NCBI GenBank assembly: GCA_007258455.2
Contig: VDFB02193867.1
Span: 528,317,296 to 528,381,295 of the forward strand
Reading direction: 5' to 3'
Length of the DNA stretch: 64,000 bases
DNA from: Sequoia sempervirens
Lineage: Eukaryota > Streptophyta > Pinopsida > Cupressales > Cupressaceae
Both the position numbers and the translations under genes were made by a program. Positions 11,937 through 24,448 of this stretch are shown piece by piece (position 1 is the first letter of the stretch; every line of letters starts with the position of its first letter). The notes beneath the pieces were generated by a model, which ran no database searches, was not told the DNA's origin, and saw only the letters and a program-made list of their open reading frames with translations.

Positions 11937-12265
11937 TATATGGAGATACATCAGTCCAGTGGGTCTATGGATCTATCTTTCTTCTAGACTAATGTTTTGG
12001 TGGCTACCTCTTAGGGGGAGTAGGCAGTGTCATGTGTTGTCATTGAGAGAGTATTATTTTTCTCAATGTCAAAGGGGAAATCAATGTAAAATATATTTGT
12101 CCTTTTCCATTGATGTCAAAGGGGGAGAGGAGAGATAAATGTGAAAAAAAGAGAATGTTTGCTAAGGGGGAGAAAGTAAAATCATGGAAAGTGTATTTGG
12201 AGTTGTTGTGTTGGATTTGATGGTTTTTCACATCATGTGTTGTTATCAATGACAAAAGGGGAGAT
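11937..12265 (+). other. Copia A 3' spacer with repeated polypurine tracts
   Basis: Between the RNase H stop and the 3' LTR lie five purine tracts of the type AAGGGGGAG, near 12011, 12070, 12120, 12165 and 12253-12265. Only the last adjoins the LTR and serves as plus-strand primer. Element B has the same arrangement (51945, 52027, 52125, 52196). Repeated tracts of this kind are known from some plant copia lineages. Confidence 0.7.
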
Positions 12266-13557
12266 TGTTACAAGAATGAAGGTTTTGTCATTGATGTCAA
12301 CTGGTTAATTGGTTATCAATTGGTTGCTGTTGTCATTAATTTCATTGATGAAGGTTATTGGTTGTATATGTCAAGGATATTGAGAAAATTTTAATGGAAA
12401 AAGTTTGCTGGTATTCAATGGTTGCTCCAAGTTTTCCTTTGGGATTTGCTCATATGTTTGTGTGGTTTAGATATGATGATCATGGTTGTTGGAAGCTGTT
12501 GTAACCAAATTTTGAGTTTTTGAATTGTTGTACAGTGTGAGTTATGAACTCACCAATTGTGAAATGTGATTTTTAGGGTATCTAGTTGAGGTTTGGGAGA
12601 AATGTAGTTTCTCTATATTTCTTCCTATTCAAGTTTTATGTCTTGCAGTTTTGGAGTTAAGCTGATATGATCATTTTGCAAATAATTTTGTTGTCTAGAA
12701 AGAATGGATCATGTTAAGGGTTGCATGTGCTTAATTGTTCTATGTGTTTTACATTGGTTTGTCCAACCTTGTGTTAAACACTACTTGCAAAGTTCATGAA
12801 AAGTGTTGGAACTTAATTGGGTCCTTATTGAGAGTGTGTTTAGGTTTCCCTCATTCTAATTCCACCCTAGAATGTTTTGGCACCGACCTAATTTAAATTT
12901 AAATGTTGTATGGCTAACTTTGGATATGTTTCAAAGTTGAAGATAGTATAAATATAGGATGATATATTGGTGAAATGTGTATGGAGAGGTAATGCAAAGA
13001 AATAGAGCAAGATAGATGTGAAGTAGATTCGAAACAATGCAAATGTGATGCAAGTTTGGTAGACCAGTGTGAAATCTAGTTGTTGAGTTTCTGGATGTAG
13101 TGAGCTGGAGGTGTACTCTATCATTCATGCATGTCTGTAAGTGATTGAGCGAATTCTAGTGGAAATCTCTATTGCATTGAGATTTTCTTCACTCTGTAAC
13201 ATATCTCTTTTATCTTCTTTGTATATGTGTGGTAGTGAGCCCTCTAGGTGGTTAACCCTTGTTGGACAGTAAGTTCTATTTTGGTAGTGAGCCTTCTCTA
13301 GCAGTGAGCCTTTGTAATTGGTTTTGATAAAAAAAATTTATTGGGAGCTAATCCTCACCATGGTTTTTCCCTTATTGGGTTTTCCACGTAAATATGGTGT
13401 TATTGTGTATGTGATGTTTTTTAGTTTCTGCCTTTGCACTTAATGATTAATCATTTTAGCAGAGTAAAGGATTTGTAATTGATCTAGTTTCTAATGGAAG
13501 TTTTCAAGTTTAAAATTTGTCACAACTAATTCACCCCCCTCTTAGTTGTCTTGTTCA
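12266..13557 (+). repeat. 3' LTR of copia element A
   Basis: About 1.29 kb. It starts TGTTACAAG directly after the purine tract and ends near TTGTTCA at 13557. A TATAAATA box lies at 12947-12954. The end shares the block TCACCCCCCTCTTAGTTGT with the 5' LTR of element B (47654-47673), so A and B are related subfamilies. The 3' boundary is inferred from that alignment; the target duplication cannot be checked because the 5' LTR lies outside the window. Confidence 0.75.
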
Positions 13558-14389
13558 ATAGTAAATAATTCTTACCCTCAATCAAGTAGAGGTAAAAACA
13601 ATAAAAAGAATGATAAATTGACAAATGTTGCAACTTAACACTCAAACTTTCTTTCCTTGATGGATTGAATTCATTATACTCATCACCTTCAAGGAGAATT
13701 AATTTCTTGATTTGAAGTACTGCAAGTGTTAATATTGACAAAATAAATAAATATAAAAAATGAATAAACTCACATGAAGACTAGACGCATTGCAAACATG
13801 AACCTTGACTAATCATAAAGATTGTAACATCTACTAATTTTGCTTTTGACTTCTTTTTAGGATGCTCAATTATGATGTAAATTTCCTAATATTTTAAATG
13901 GTGAAAAATACTTATATTTATATGCATTAATTTATTTTCCCGTAAAATTAATTGTCAAAAACTGTTAAATTAAATTTAAATTTTTAAATGTTAAAATACC
14001 AATAAATAATATACTTAAATTGGAGCCAAAATAGGGTAGAAAATGGTGCCAGCACCCTGGACCAGACCTATTTGGGGGCTTTGTGTGTCATCAAATAAGT
14101 ATTAAATATTAATTCCTAATTTAATTCTCATTTCCAAAGATGCTTATACAATGGGTAATTTTAGAGCATAATTAGGTCCAATTGCATAGGGGAAGCTAAA
14201 TCTAGTTTGAAATTTTTAAGGGTGAAAATTTATGATGCTACAATATCATTTTATTTTAATCACTATTCTTATCTCTAGATGCACTTTGAATAAAAACACA
14301 CTCTCTTAAATTATCAATCCATCTTGGTTGTTGTAGGTAGTGATGAAGAAGAAGTTCAAGGAGGACCTATTTGTGTGAAGAACTTACAA
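13558..14389. other. AT-rich stretch without recognised feature
   Basis: Flank of copia A up to the decayed minus-strand copia. I see no coding similarity, no LTR match to 17965-18353 and no tandem repeat. The sequence around 13980-14100 may hold the lost 3' part of the minus-strand copia, but nothing is legible. Confidence 0.4.
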
Positions 14390-16540
14390 AAATAAATATC
14401 ATGTAAAAAATGAACCTCTAATGTGTTAGAATCAAACAATTTGTATTCCTTCACATCATCACAATAACCAACAAAAATGAAGCATTAACTCTTCTTATCT
14501 ATTGCTTTACGTCGACCATTTGAAATGAATGCCCAAGCCTCACTACAAAATACTTTTAAGAAGGATACATTAGGCTTGTTATGAGACCAAGCCTCCTTAG
14601 AATTCATATTTCAAACTACCTTGTGAGGTATATGGTTCTAAATATAGTTTCCACAATTGACAACTTCAATCCAAAAAGATGCATTCAGGGACAAAGATTA
14701 AATCATAAAATTGGATCTCCCATAAAGTCATGTTCTTTCTCTCAACCACACCATTTTTTTTAGGAGTGTAAGGAATTACATGTGATGATGAAGAATAGAA
14801 TGCTCACTAAAAAAATCATGAAATGCATGATTGAAATACTCCCCCAATTATTTGTGCATATCCATCAAAGAGAAAATTTGGACTACTCCAAAAATACTTG
14901 AAAGATCTTGAAGGTGGTGAGAACCTCACTCTTGTACTTCAAAAAATAGACCCATGTGCATCATGAATATCATCAATAAAAGTGAGCACATACTTATCCC
15001 CTAAAAAATAAGGAGTTGGAAATGACATGAGATCACTATGAACCAACTCTAGGAGTGTGGTTGCAAGTGTGGCTTGACCAATAAAAAAAGGATCTGGATG
15101 TTTATTCCAAGAGAAAAATCTTGACAAAGTCCATCAGTGCAAGAGATCCTAGGAACACAAACCACTACATTATGTGTGTGAATCTATTGAAGATATCTAT
15201 AGTTCAAGTGCCCAAACCTTTAATGACAATTTTTTCTCATTGAACCAACATGAGCAATAAAGGAAGAACCCAATGAAGACTCAAAGTCATCAAACCAAAA
15301 TAAATGGTTCTTATGATATCAACTATCCCTATAGCAACAACATTCTTAGGATAATGTTACTATCAAATAGTAACATTATGTGGAGTAAACTCAACGGAAT
15401 TTCAATCTCTAAAATGAAAATTTTGATATATGGAGAGTAAATTTATTGAAATATCAAGAACAAGAAGACAATCCTCAATGCAATCATCTAGAATATAAAT
15501 AGAGCCTGTTCAAAAAATTTGAATATGTGAAGAGTTCCCAACTGCAATATGAGAAGTATGAGTATGAGCAATGGAATCAAGGAGATCACGTAAATTGTTC
15601 ATGTGATGTGAAGCATCATAATCAAGAATCCAACTATTAGTAGATGAATGAAAGGAACATGCTAAAAGAGCTTGCCCTTTGCCCATGGAAGAAGAATTAG
15701 GAACTAAAATATTATGTCTCCCCATAGATTCATCCAAGGTCTCTAGTCTCTTGAAACAACAAGACTCATTATGCCTATTTTTTAAGAAAAAGAACAAGGC
15801 TCTTCTTTCTTTTTCTTAGACTTGGAAGAAGAATCTCTAGAGTTAGAAGAAGAAAGATGGGTGTACTTCTAAGTATTCTTCTACTTTATTTTGGAGGGAG
15901 ACTCTCTACTTGAAGATGATTGTGTCTTAGGATTCTTCTTATTATTTCCTTTACCTTTGGAAGATTGAGCTATTAGAGCTTTGTTCTTAGAATTAGGAAG
16001 TGTTCATGTAAATAAACTTTTCCTACACCCTAGTAAGACACTTATAAAAAAACACAAAAGTAGGCATCTAATAATCTTTCCCCATGGAATCTATAGTAGA
16101 ATATAAAGTAGAAGAAATCACTTGATAAGGACCTCTTAACATAGACATAATCAGGAAGATACATGCTTCTTCATATTTATCATTTGCACATCCTTTCAAT
16201 TGTGACAAAATCATTTTGAATTGTGCAAAGAAATATTGAATAGTAGGAAATGCATCTAGAGAGAGTGATGTTAGATCTACTTCAAGATGTAATATTCTAA
16301 ATTGATTGAATTGACCATACAATTATTCAAGTTTTTCCCAAACATCTTTAGGCATTTTATAATCCACAATATGAAACAACAAATTATCGTATATGTGTAA
16401 GCATATGAGACCCTTTGCTTCATCTAACTTACTTCTATGAGTAAATTTTTCAAATTCCCTTTTGAATTTGGGTTGTTGATCATCTAACATTTTCCATAAG
16501 AATTTAGATTATAGCAATTGGGTCATTTTTAACTTTTGTA
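14390..16540 (-). pseudogene. Minus-strand Ty1/copia relic, gag to integrase
   Basis: Read on the minus strand from right to left. Gag remnant at 16540-16068 (residues such as L-Y-G-Q-F-N-Q-F followed by P-T-I-Q-Y-F-F-A-Q-F-K). Protease region at 15797-15510 with W-I-L-D-Y-D-A-S-H-H-M in place of W-I-x-D-S-G-A-S-H-H-M. Pre-integrase R-F-G-H-L-N-Y near 15230. Integrase from 15127 (L-E-L-V-H-S-D-L and F-I-D-D), then N-G-V-V-E-R-K-N near 14745 and the integrase C-terminal block near 14520-14400. RT and RNase H are missing, so the 3' part and 3' LTR are deleted. Many stops; non-functional. Confidence 0.85.
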
Positions 16541-17952
16541 TATGATAGTTGTGTGGAGTGAGGAGCTCAATTTGCCTTAGATTGATCATGCTGAACAAAA
16601 GAATAACAAGATAAAGAAGATAAATGGGCACTTAAATTGTACCTATTACCCACCCAAAGTGTATTAAACCTATATTTGCAATGCCCATTGAAAATTACAA
16701 TGAATTTTTTTTTGCAAGTTGTACAAGGGACATGCTCAAATCAATCATTTATAACACATGATGTTTTTTGCAATTTTTAGAAAAATGACTTGTCAAATCA
16801 GAAAATAGATGTTACAAATAGATTCCTTGTGATTTTCTAAGCAATTTAAAAAAAAAAATCAATTTTAACTTCATATGCAAAAGTTATGTTGGTTGTATGT
16901 AATAAATGCAAATATACCTTCAGGCTAGTAGAAATCATAAGAAATTAACAAAATTAGCAAAAGGAACTTGCACCACTATGAAGCTCATCAAACAAACTTT
17001 TTTTAGTCATCTCATTCACTAAAATCCAAAAACTGAATCAAAATTTGTGCAAGTTTTAAAAAATGACCAAATTAGCCTTTAGGGAGGGCCTTGGTGGCCC
17101 CTTGGGTGGTGCCATCGATGGTGATGGTCATTAGGCAGTAGGCAAGCGGCAGTGTGGCAATAGTTGGGCTAATTGTGGGAACATTTTTAAAAAATTTAAG
17201 TCATGGTTTTTTAAACCACTAGTAGTTATCCCCCACTTGGCAGGTAGTGCCAATGATAATCATCACAGGCGCTTGCACCTTAATATTGGTGTTGAATGCT
17301 TTGAGTATTGTAGACATCACTCAACAAGTGCTTTAAGTGCTATAAAAAATGCTTTGCATAAGTTCCTGTAACAAGGGAGCTGAGCACTTTTCTAAGCACT
17401 AAAATTTTATTTTTTTGAAAATTTTTACGCGATGCCTTATTGGGTGACTATGCAGGGGGGGCCATATGACTTGCAATTTTTTTTTCCTCAAAAATAATTT
17501 TTTCCAAATATAGGAAAGTTTTATATCAAAATTCATGGAATCAACCTTCCAAATGCAATGAAAAGGTTCATTTGGGTCAAAATTGCACCTATAAAAATCT
17601 ATTCTCCAAATTTGAGCTTCAAGCCCTTTTTTGCCAATGTTGTAAATGGTGACAAATTGAGTGAAACAAAAGAAAAATATGAATTTTTTGAACCTCTTGG
17701 ATACAATGGGACAACAAAAAAATACTGACACTATAGTCAAAATAGTTGAAATCACCATATGTCACTAAAATACATATTTGCAATATAGGATCAATAGATC
17801 TTTGCAAATCATTTCTAATTATCTAGATCATATTGAAACACAAGAGAAGAGAATACATGAATTTATAATATCATAAAAGAAGCTCAAATTGCAATGAAAA
17901 ATTTGATGGTATAGACTCTCTATGAAAAAGGATGACACTTGCAAAATTCAAA
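16541..17952 (-). other. Leader/unknown segment of minus-strand copia relic
   Basis: About 1.4 kb between the gag remnant and the PBS of the same relic, much longer than a usual copia leader. A G+C-richer patch at about 17085-17250 looks unlike its surroundings and may be a later insertion, but I cannot define ends. Open frames at 17399-17807 overlap in several frames, show no family and look accidental. Confidence 0.4.
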
Positions 17953-17964
17953 GCTTTGATACCA
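17953..17964 (-). other. Primer binding site of minus-strand copia relic
   Basis: On the minus strand the sequence reads TGGTATCAAAGC, the usual copia PBS complementary to initiator methionine tRNA (typical form TGGTATCAGAGC). It directly abuts the LTR that ends at 17965. Confidence 0.85.
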
Positions 17965-18353
17965 TGCTGAAGTAACAACCAAGATCTTCAATCTGCAACA
18001 CCAAATAACCTCCACATGCAAAAGAGAGAAGTAATAATATACTATGATATTCCACCAAAAAGGAATTATAATATGATACAAGATTTACAATATATGAAAA
18101 TGATGTAAAATATGCAAGAGATGCTTTTCTTATAAAGGCAAGGTGAGAAATAGGATTAGAAAAGATCATGACAAGTGTGTTAATCCTGTCACATGAGACA
18201 ACTAACTCATAACTACCTAGGATAAGATAAGATCTAGAAAAGATAATTAATACTTCTAGAATGAATCCTAGGACCTAACTAAACTTAATATGTGAATAAT
18301 TCCCCTAAGTCCCCTAATAGGAATTAACTAGGTACAATAATTTATTCACAACA
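17965..18353 (-). repeat. 5' LTR of minus-strand copia relic
   Basis: 389 bp. On the minus strand it starts TGTTGTGAATAA and ends CTTCAGCA, with TG...CA ends and the PBS adjoining. A TATAA-like motif lies near 18131-18137 on the minus strand. The matching 3' LTR is not found at the other end, so the relic is truncated. Confidence 0.8.
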
Positions 18354-18992
18354 GTGTTCACCATCCAATTTATAATAGATACAATGATATAATCTAGACC
18401 TTCGAAAATCTTAAATCTTAACAAAAAAGAATCAAAATTTTGGTATCATATCCTAGGAGATTTTTTAGGACCATAAAAGTATTTCTTGAAATTACAAACA
18501 AAATTTTATTTACCTTTTTTTATTATAGTGCTCTAATTATGAAATACAAATCTCTTTCTCCAAATCACTACAAAAGAAAGTTTTCTTCCGATGCACCTAC
18601 TCAACCTCAACATGAAACTTTATTGCAAAAGATAATAGAAACTGAATGGATGTCATCTCAACAACTAGGGAGAAAATATCACCATAATCAATTCCCACAA
18701 CCTACGAATATCCCTTCATAACCAATCTCACCTTATACTTATCAACACTTCAATGTAATAAAATTTTATTTTTGAATGTACATATGTATCCAATGGATTT
18801 ATCTCCATAAATTAAATATATTATATCATGTGCCAATTTTCTTTAACACAACCATCTCCTCATTCATGGTCAGTTTCTCATAGTACATCATTCATACCTA
18901 TAGCCTCCTTCATAACCCTAGGCTCATCAATGCTAGTAATCAAAATAAAAATGCATCTATAATGAAGAGGATTACACATGTCTAGTTAACGT
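18354..18992. other. Unassigned stretch
   Basis: Contains one open frame at 18440-18721 with no recognisable similarity. No LTR, tandem repeat or RNA gene is visible. It is probably old transposon debris. Confidence 0.35.
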
Positions 18993-19650
18993 TGTAGAAA
19001 CCTAAAATTGACCACTTTCATTTGGTCAATTTACCCCTAATTCGACCAATTTTGTATGCTCTATATTAATTAAATAATACTCTATTATTTAATTAATATT
19101 CAATTATATCAACCTTCATCCTAATATATTTCTTCTAATATCCCTAAATCCTAGCCTAAAGTAAATAATTACCTTTAATTACTTACCCCTATCCAATTCA
19201 TCCATTAAATTGAATAAATGTCCTTATTTATTCAATTTAATCCCCAAATACCTTTTCCTCCAAATATGAATTAAATATTTAATTAATTATTTCCTATTTT
19301 CCTCTCACCTTATGTCCATTCCTCCAACTCCCCCACTTCCCCTCTAATCCTCATCCAATTATAATCTCCCCTTAAGTTGTTGTACACACTGTTCAACCCT
19401 CCCCATCACATCAAGCACATGGGCCCCTTGTACTCGTGACCTGGCCTTAGTATCGTGTCACATGAGAATTGTCCCCTCCAAAGTACCATTTCCCTAGCAA
19501 GCCCTCTCATTTTCCACTTGAGAGATCCCAATCATCCTCCACACTTGATCTCCATCAAGAAATCCTAACCTTTCATCCATTCATTCAAATCTATATAGCC
19601 ATTTTATGAAAAATATCTCTTTTTCACATGGAGTACCATTATGCTACCAA
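18993..19650 (+). repeat. Possible solo or truncated LTR with strong palindromes
   Basis: Starts TGTAGAAACC, an LTR-like opening. Two inverted repeats follow: AAATTGACCA / TGGTCAATTT near 19004-19032 and ATATTAATTAAATAAT / ATTATTTAATTAATAT near 19062-19098 with a short loop. No second copy exists in the window and the right end is unclear, so the LTR call is tentative. Confidence 0.35.
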
Positions 19651-19869
19651 AATTTAGTGAGCACACATGTCCAAATTGACTTTTGTGTGCAAATATACTC
19701 AATGAAAGGATCAACATATTTCATTTTTGTTTGATTTTGTATTGGTTTGAGCTTTCTATGCCTTATTCTGATTTTTTATTATGTGTTCTATTTAGTTTTT
19801 ATTCTCTCAATCATTCACATTGAGAACATTTTCATGCACACAATTATCTATGTCAAGCATATCTCCTTA

Positions 19870-20620
19870 AGATACGAGGTGGAAGCTCTCTCTACTTTAG
19901 AATTATTTTTAAGATGTCTAATATCTCCTCCACTTTAGTTCCTTTGTGGGATTTTGGTTCAACCTTCTCCATATTTGGGAGTATCTAATCTACATCTTTC
20001 TCTTCATCCTTTGTTGTCTACAAAATAGTGGAAGAAGAATTAACTTCTATAAAGATAATTTTTCGATCAATTTTTTTTTTTTTGGCCATAGGATCCCAAA
20101 GCATGTACCCTTTCAAAAAAATAATATAATCAATGAAGATATAATTTTTAGTCTTGTACTCCAACTTTGACATCTTCTCCCTAAGCACATGAGCATGTCC
20201 CAATGAAATTGCTTTGGACTACACCTCCATAGGTTTCTCATCAACAAGAAATGATTTTGGAGATAACTTTACCAAATAACAAGCTATATAAACCATTTAT
20301 AATTTCCTAAAATATATTCTAAATTATCCTTGTTGAGTATATTACTTCCCTCTCCAACAACATCATGTACAATACTTTTAAAATTCTATTCTATCGAGAG
20401 TTGTATAGATTTGGCTTATGCATTTATATTCTATAGCTCTTACAAAACTTATCAAAATCTAGTAAACAAAAATCACCATCACTATTAGTCCTTAAAATAT
20501 CAATTTTATTTACAAGTCTAATCCTCTACAAAAGCCCTAAAATATTAAACTAACAAAAGAGTTTATATTATCACAAGAAAATATACCCATATCCTTCTAC
20601 TATAGTCATATACTAACAAC
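19870..20620 (-). pseudogene. Minus-strand Ty1/copia fragment, integrase C-terminus and linker
   Basis: On the minus strand 20203-20018 encodes a block recognisable as the copia integrase C-terminal region (A-H-V-L-R-E-K-M-S-K-L-E, then G-Y-M-L-W-D-P). The lead-in near 20260-20220 resembles the family motif before it. Downstream, to about 19870, an acidic Lys/Glu-rich linker precedes where RT would start. Its sequence matches the element C type (L-W-D-P) rather than A/B. Neither LTR is identified. Confidence 0.7.
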
Positions 20621-20698
20621 ACAATAAATAAATTTTAAAATTGAGGGAACATTAACTTGAATAAAAAATATAAAAAAGATCTATAAAGGGAGTTGCAG

Positions 20699-21340
20699 TG
20701 TTGAAAAATGTATAATGCATGATATGACACATTATAAGGAATATTCCAAAGGAGACAATGAAGTCAACATGGAACCCTCAAGTTGGTTAGTGGATTATGA
20801 CAAACATGTGATAGGTAGAAGGAATATGTTATTTTTATATTGTAAAATCATCTTAGGATTTAGATGTTAGTTTTCTAAATAGGAATTTAGGCACCACATT
20901 TCTAGGTGGTTTTATCTCATGGTTTTGAATTATCATTTTATGATTTCATGCGCTACTTTTCCTATTTATAGGGTGCTTGAGATATAGGTATTGAGTTTGA
21001 GTTTATTGGTATTGTTGTGTTTTCATAATTACTTCATATATTTAGTTGGTGATACTCCTATAAAGGTTTTTTCTACAAGTGTATTATGATTATTTTATTT
21101 TACTAAATAATACATTAGGTTACTTTAGAGTGGACATTTTCTCCCAAAATTGTTTTCCTAATGGAAATTTTTTTTGTATGATTTTATTTTTGTATTATAT
21201 GTCTTTCTCCTTTCAATAATTATAAAGATCTAAATCTCTTCTATGTTTAGGAAGTGTTTCTATGCACTTTAGTTCTTTTGATTAGGCATCCGACCTTGAT
21301 CACCTCAAATTTTAGGTTTTTTTGTATTAATTTTTCTTTG
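20699..21340 (+). repeat. Probable 5' LTR/leader of copia element C
   Basis: A TG-initiated stretch (TGTTGAAAAATG at 20699) precedes the gag of element C at the distance expected for an LTR plus leader. No PBS of the TGGTATCA type is legible at its end and no second LTR copy is visible, so the boundaries are uncertain. Confidence 0.35.
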
Positions 21341-21369
21341 AGCAAGAGCTTTCACATAAGTATTTGATC

Positions 21370-22820
21370 TTATTATAGGACTTGATGAAAATCAGATCAA
21401 TAAATGAAATGGAAAGCATCTCAAGAATAGAATTTGATCAAGTTGGAAGCTCAAGGTGGAGGATATACTCATGGAGAGATATATATGGGTTGTTACATTT
21501 GAATCTAAACATACTAATATGCCTCAAGAGGACTAAAAGAACATGAATAGAAAATTTAAGGGTTTCAATACACTCCAGTATTGTTTAATGTGTATGAAGA
21601 TACCTCCACAAAAAATATTTTTAAGAAATTGGAAGATTTATATCAAGCTAAATCTTTGGTTAACAAACTCTTTTTGACAAATAATTTGTATACCCTTAGG
21701 ATGGAGGATGGTAGTTCCGTGGTAAATTTTTTGAATGTATTTAACATGGTTGTTGCCTAGATACACTGTATTGGAGTAAAAATTAAGGAGTAATTTTTAT
21801 TAACATTGTTTTATTCTTTGATAGATTCATGGAGCCACCTTGTTATGGCTATTGGGATAACCAAGTTGTAAATTGATGAGGTGATATAATTGTCAGTTTC
21901 TAAAGAGGTGAAAGAATTTTTTTTGAATATACAAATAAGGCCCAAGATATTTGTGGTAGAAAAAAATAAAAAGGGGAAGAAGGATAAGAAGAAAAGTAAG
22001 TCTAGATCTAAATCTTATGGAAGATCAAATATATTTATAGTTCAAAGATAAAGTGTTAGAACTATAAAAAATCTATCCATTTCAAAAGATACTATAAGGA
22101 GAAGAAGACAAAGAAAAAGAGAGACTATGATAATGAGTTTGAGAAGTCTTCCTAGGATTATGATTGTTCCTTTTTTGTAGTATTGGCTACACATGTATCA
22201 AAAGCTACAGTGTTCATTAACTTCATTGTATATTTTTAGATGAGCTTACATTGAATTGATTTACAAAATATGAGTAATGTGATAATGCGAATGTGTATAT
22301 TTGAGATGATTATCATCTAAATATTGTTGGATGTATGGAAGTGTCCTAATTTTATTTGTTAATGGATGAGTGAAGGAGATAAATGATTTACTACATATCC
22401 CTAGTTTAGTTTAGAATCCAATTTTTATAGTTAAATTGAATGATTCAAGTGTATAGATAATTTTCTATAGTTAAGAGTACATTATGGTCAGAGAAGCTAT
22501 TTTTTTTACTAATGGTGTTTGAATAGGAACTATATTTTAGTTGGGAACATACATAGTTTGGTTTAATAGTTCTTCTATTCTTGTATTGCAATGATCTACA
22601 CAATATTTCTTTGATCATTAAAACTCAAAATAGAGAGGAGTTTTGTATCTATTTTTAATGAACATATTTTATGGGTACCTAAGAGTGCTCATGCTTTGAA
22701 GACTAAGCTTATTGTAGAGAAAACTATGCAAACTAAGATTATTGTATAGAAAACTATGTTATGTCATGCTAGAGGATGAGTCACATAGGTGTGAAGAGTT
22801 TAAGGAGCTTAAATAATAAT
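21370..22820 (+). pseudogene. Ty1/copia element C, gag and start of pol (decayed)
   Basis: Gag with the conserved series K-K-L-E-D-L-Y-Q-A-K-S-L, L-Y-T-L-R-M-E-D-G and D-S-W-S-H-L-V-M near 21640-21850, typical of plant copia Gag. A basic Lys-rich stretch at 21955-22115 is where the nucleocapsid would be; the Cys/His knuckle is not intact. Protease remnants follow. A pre-integrase remnant resembling M-x-H-I-G-V-K lies near 22770-22800. The reading is interrupted at 22820 by a solo LTR and continues at 24449. Heavily broken by stops. Confidence 0.75.
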
Positions 22821-24443
22821 TGTAGTGTAGAAAAATTTATCCCTTTACATTTTCACACTTGTTTGGGCTCTCCCTAGTAAAATTGGGTTTATTTTTGTCT
22901 TAATTGGTCTGATTTTGCATCCACAAGACTAATTAAATGCTTTTTTATATGGATAATCCCAAAATTCAGCAAATGACAAATCATAATCTAATATTTTTGG
23001 CTGTGTTCTAGATCTAGGGATCTGGGACTCATATGCCCCTTTTGGCATATGGGTCCCACCTACGTCTCGAGGCCTAATTTTAAATGCTAAATTGAATAAG
23101 ACACTTCTTGAAATTTGTCATAGGTTTAAGCCACTATGACTCATGCACCCAACCTGGCATATGAGTCCCACTTTAACTTGGACCTATTTTAAATCAAATT
23201 CTTGGCGAGATTTTATTATCCTAGATCTGATGTCAGCTTGTAGTGTTGTAATTTTGAGAAATTAGGCATAAAAAAATATAAATACAAGACTATTTCATTT
23301 AGTTTCACCTAGCAATTTTGAGTCAAGCCTCCTAAAATTTCACAAGAGCATTATAGAGTATTCAAGAAGGCATTCAAATGTAGATTTGTAGAAGATTATT
23401 GTAGAAATCAAGATCCATTTTATCATGTCAAAGATTTAGTGCATCATGCATGTTGTTAAGCTAATATGTTGATTCAAAATAGCATTCAAGATCTAACCAA
23501 GCGTTCAAGCCGTTATCCTATTCAATTTTCATGATCAAGATCTACATTCATTAAGGCCACTTCATGCTAGTTTTTAGATTTGCAATCCAAGGTTTCAGCA
23601 AGGTTTAGTGAGGTTTTACATGCATTTTTTCATTCATCATTCCTTCATGCTTTTTTATTTTATTTCAAGGTTTAATTACCATAATGGGGTTTGACCAAGG
23701 AAAACCCACATTCCCTAACAAAGCATCATTTTTCTCTCTTGATGTGTGTTTACAAATCTAGGTGAATTGGAGCTTGAAGATCCTTTGAAGGAAAATTTGC
23801 AAAAGTTGTAAAAGTTGTCATAAGACTTGTTGTCAAGGCTCACGAAATTCAAATCTGGAGCAAGATATCCAACTTATTTACATGAAATCAGTGAAAAATT
23901 TATTATTTAATCGATCTTTAGAGGCTCACAAAGTTCAGTTCAAAATTTTTCTCCTACAATACTTTTCACTTTTTTGGGACACTTTACAACTGTCCGGGCA
24001 TATGAGTTGTAGTATACCCTTTTTGTCAGCCTTTTACAGATCCAAATCAGTCACCAAGATATCCCAGATTCTACTCAGAAACCCTAGACTGGGACTAAAT
24101 CACCCATCTTAGCGTATGAATCCCAATGCACTTCAAAGGGTAGGTTTCCAGAGTTACAAAACTTGTTTGGATTCCATCATTCTTCTAGGCACCTTTCAGT
24201 TTCATTCTATTTATCAATCTAATTTTATGCTCTCAAGTTTCTCGGGTTTTATGCATGAGTGTTTGCATTTCTCCTTTGAAACTTCAATTTAATGGTGAAC
24301 ACTTGTCTAATCACACAAGGAAACCCCTAGCCCATCCCTCAATCGAGTCACTTAGTTGAGGGATCTAGGTTTCCCAATGATTAGAGTGTGAAATATGTCC
24401 AATTCCATCTCCCAAAAGATGGAACCCTATTTCCATTTAATCA
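22821..24443 (+). repeat. Solo gypsy LTR inserted in copia C
   Basis: 1623 bp starting TGTAGTGTAG and ending ATTTAATCA, flanked by 5-bp repeats ATAAT (22816-22820 and 24444-24448). The copia reading continues across it, so this is a single LTR left by LTR-LTR recombination. It is related to the LTR at 26177-27924: same first ~150 bp with substitutions, TATAAATA at 23277-23284, GGGGTTTGACCAAGGAAAAC at 23686-23705 and hairpins at 23024-23057, 23137-23168 and 24091-24124. Confidence 0.88.
23024..23057 (+). repeat. LTR hairpin (ATATGCC stem type)
   Basis: GGGACTCATATGCC / GGCATATGGGTCCC with a 6-base loop and one mismatch. The outer stem is like that of element F hairpins; the inner stem differs by paired changes. 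Confidence 0.85.
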
Positions 24444-24448
24444 ATAAT

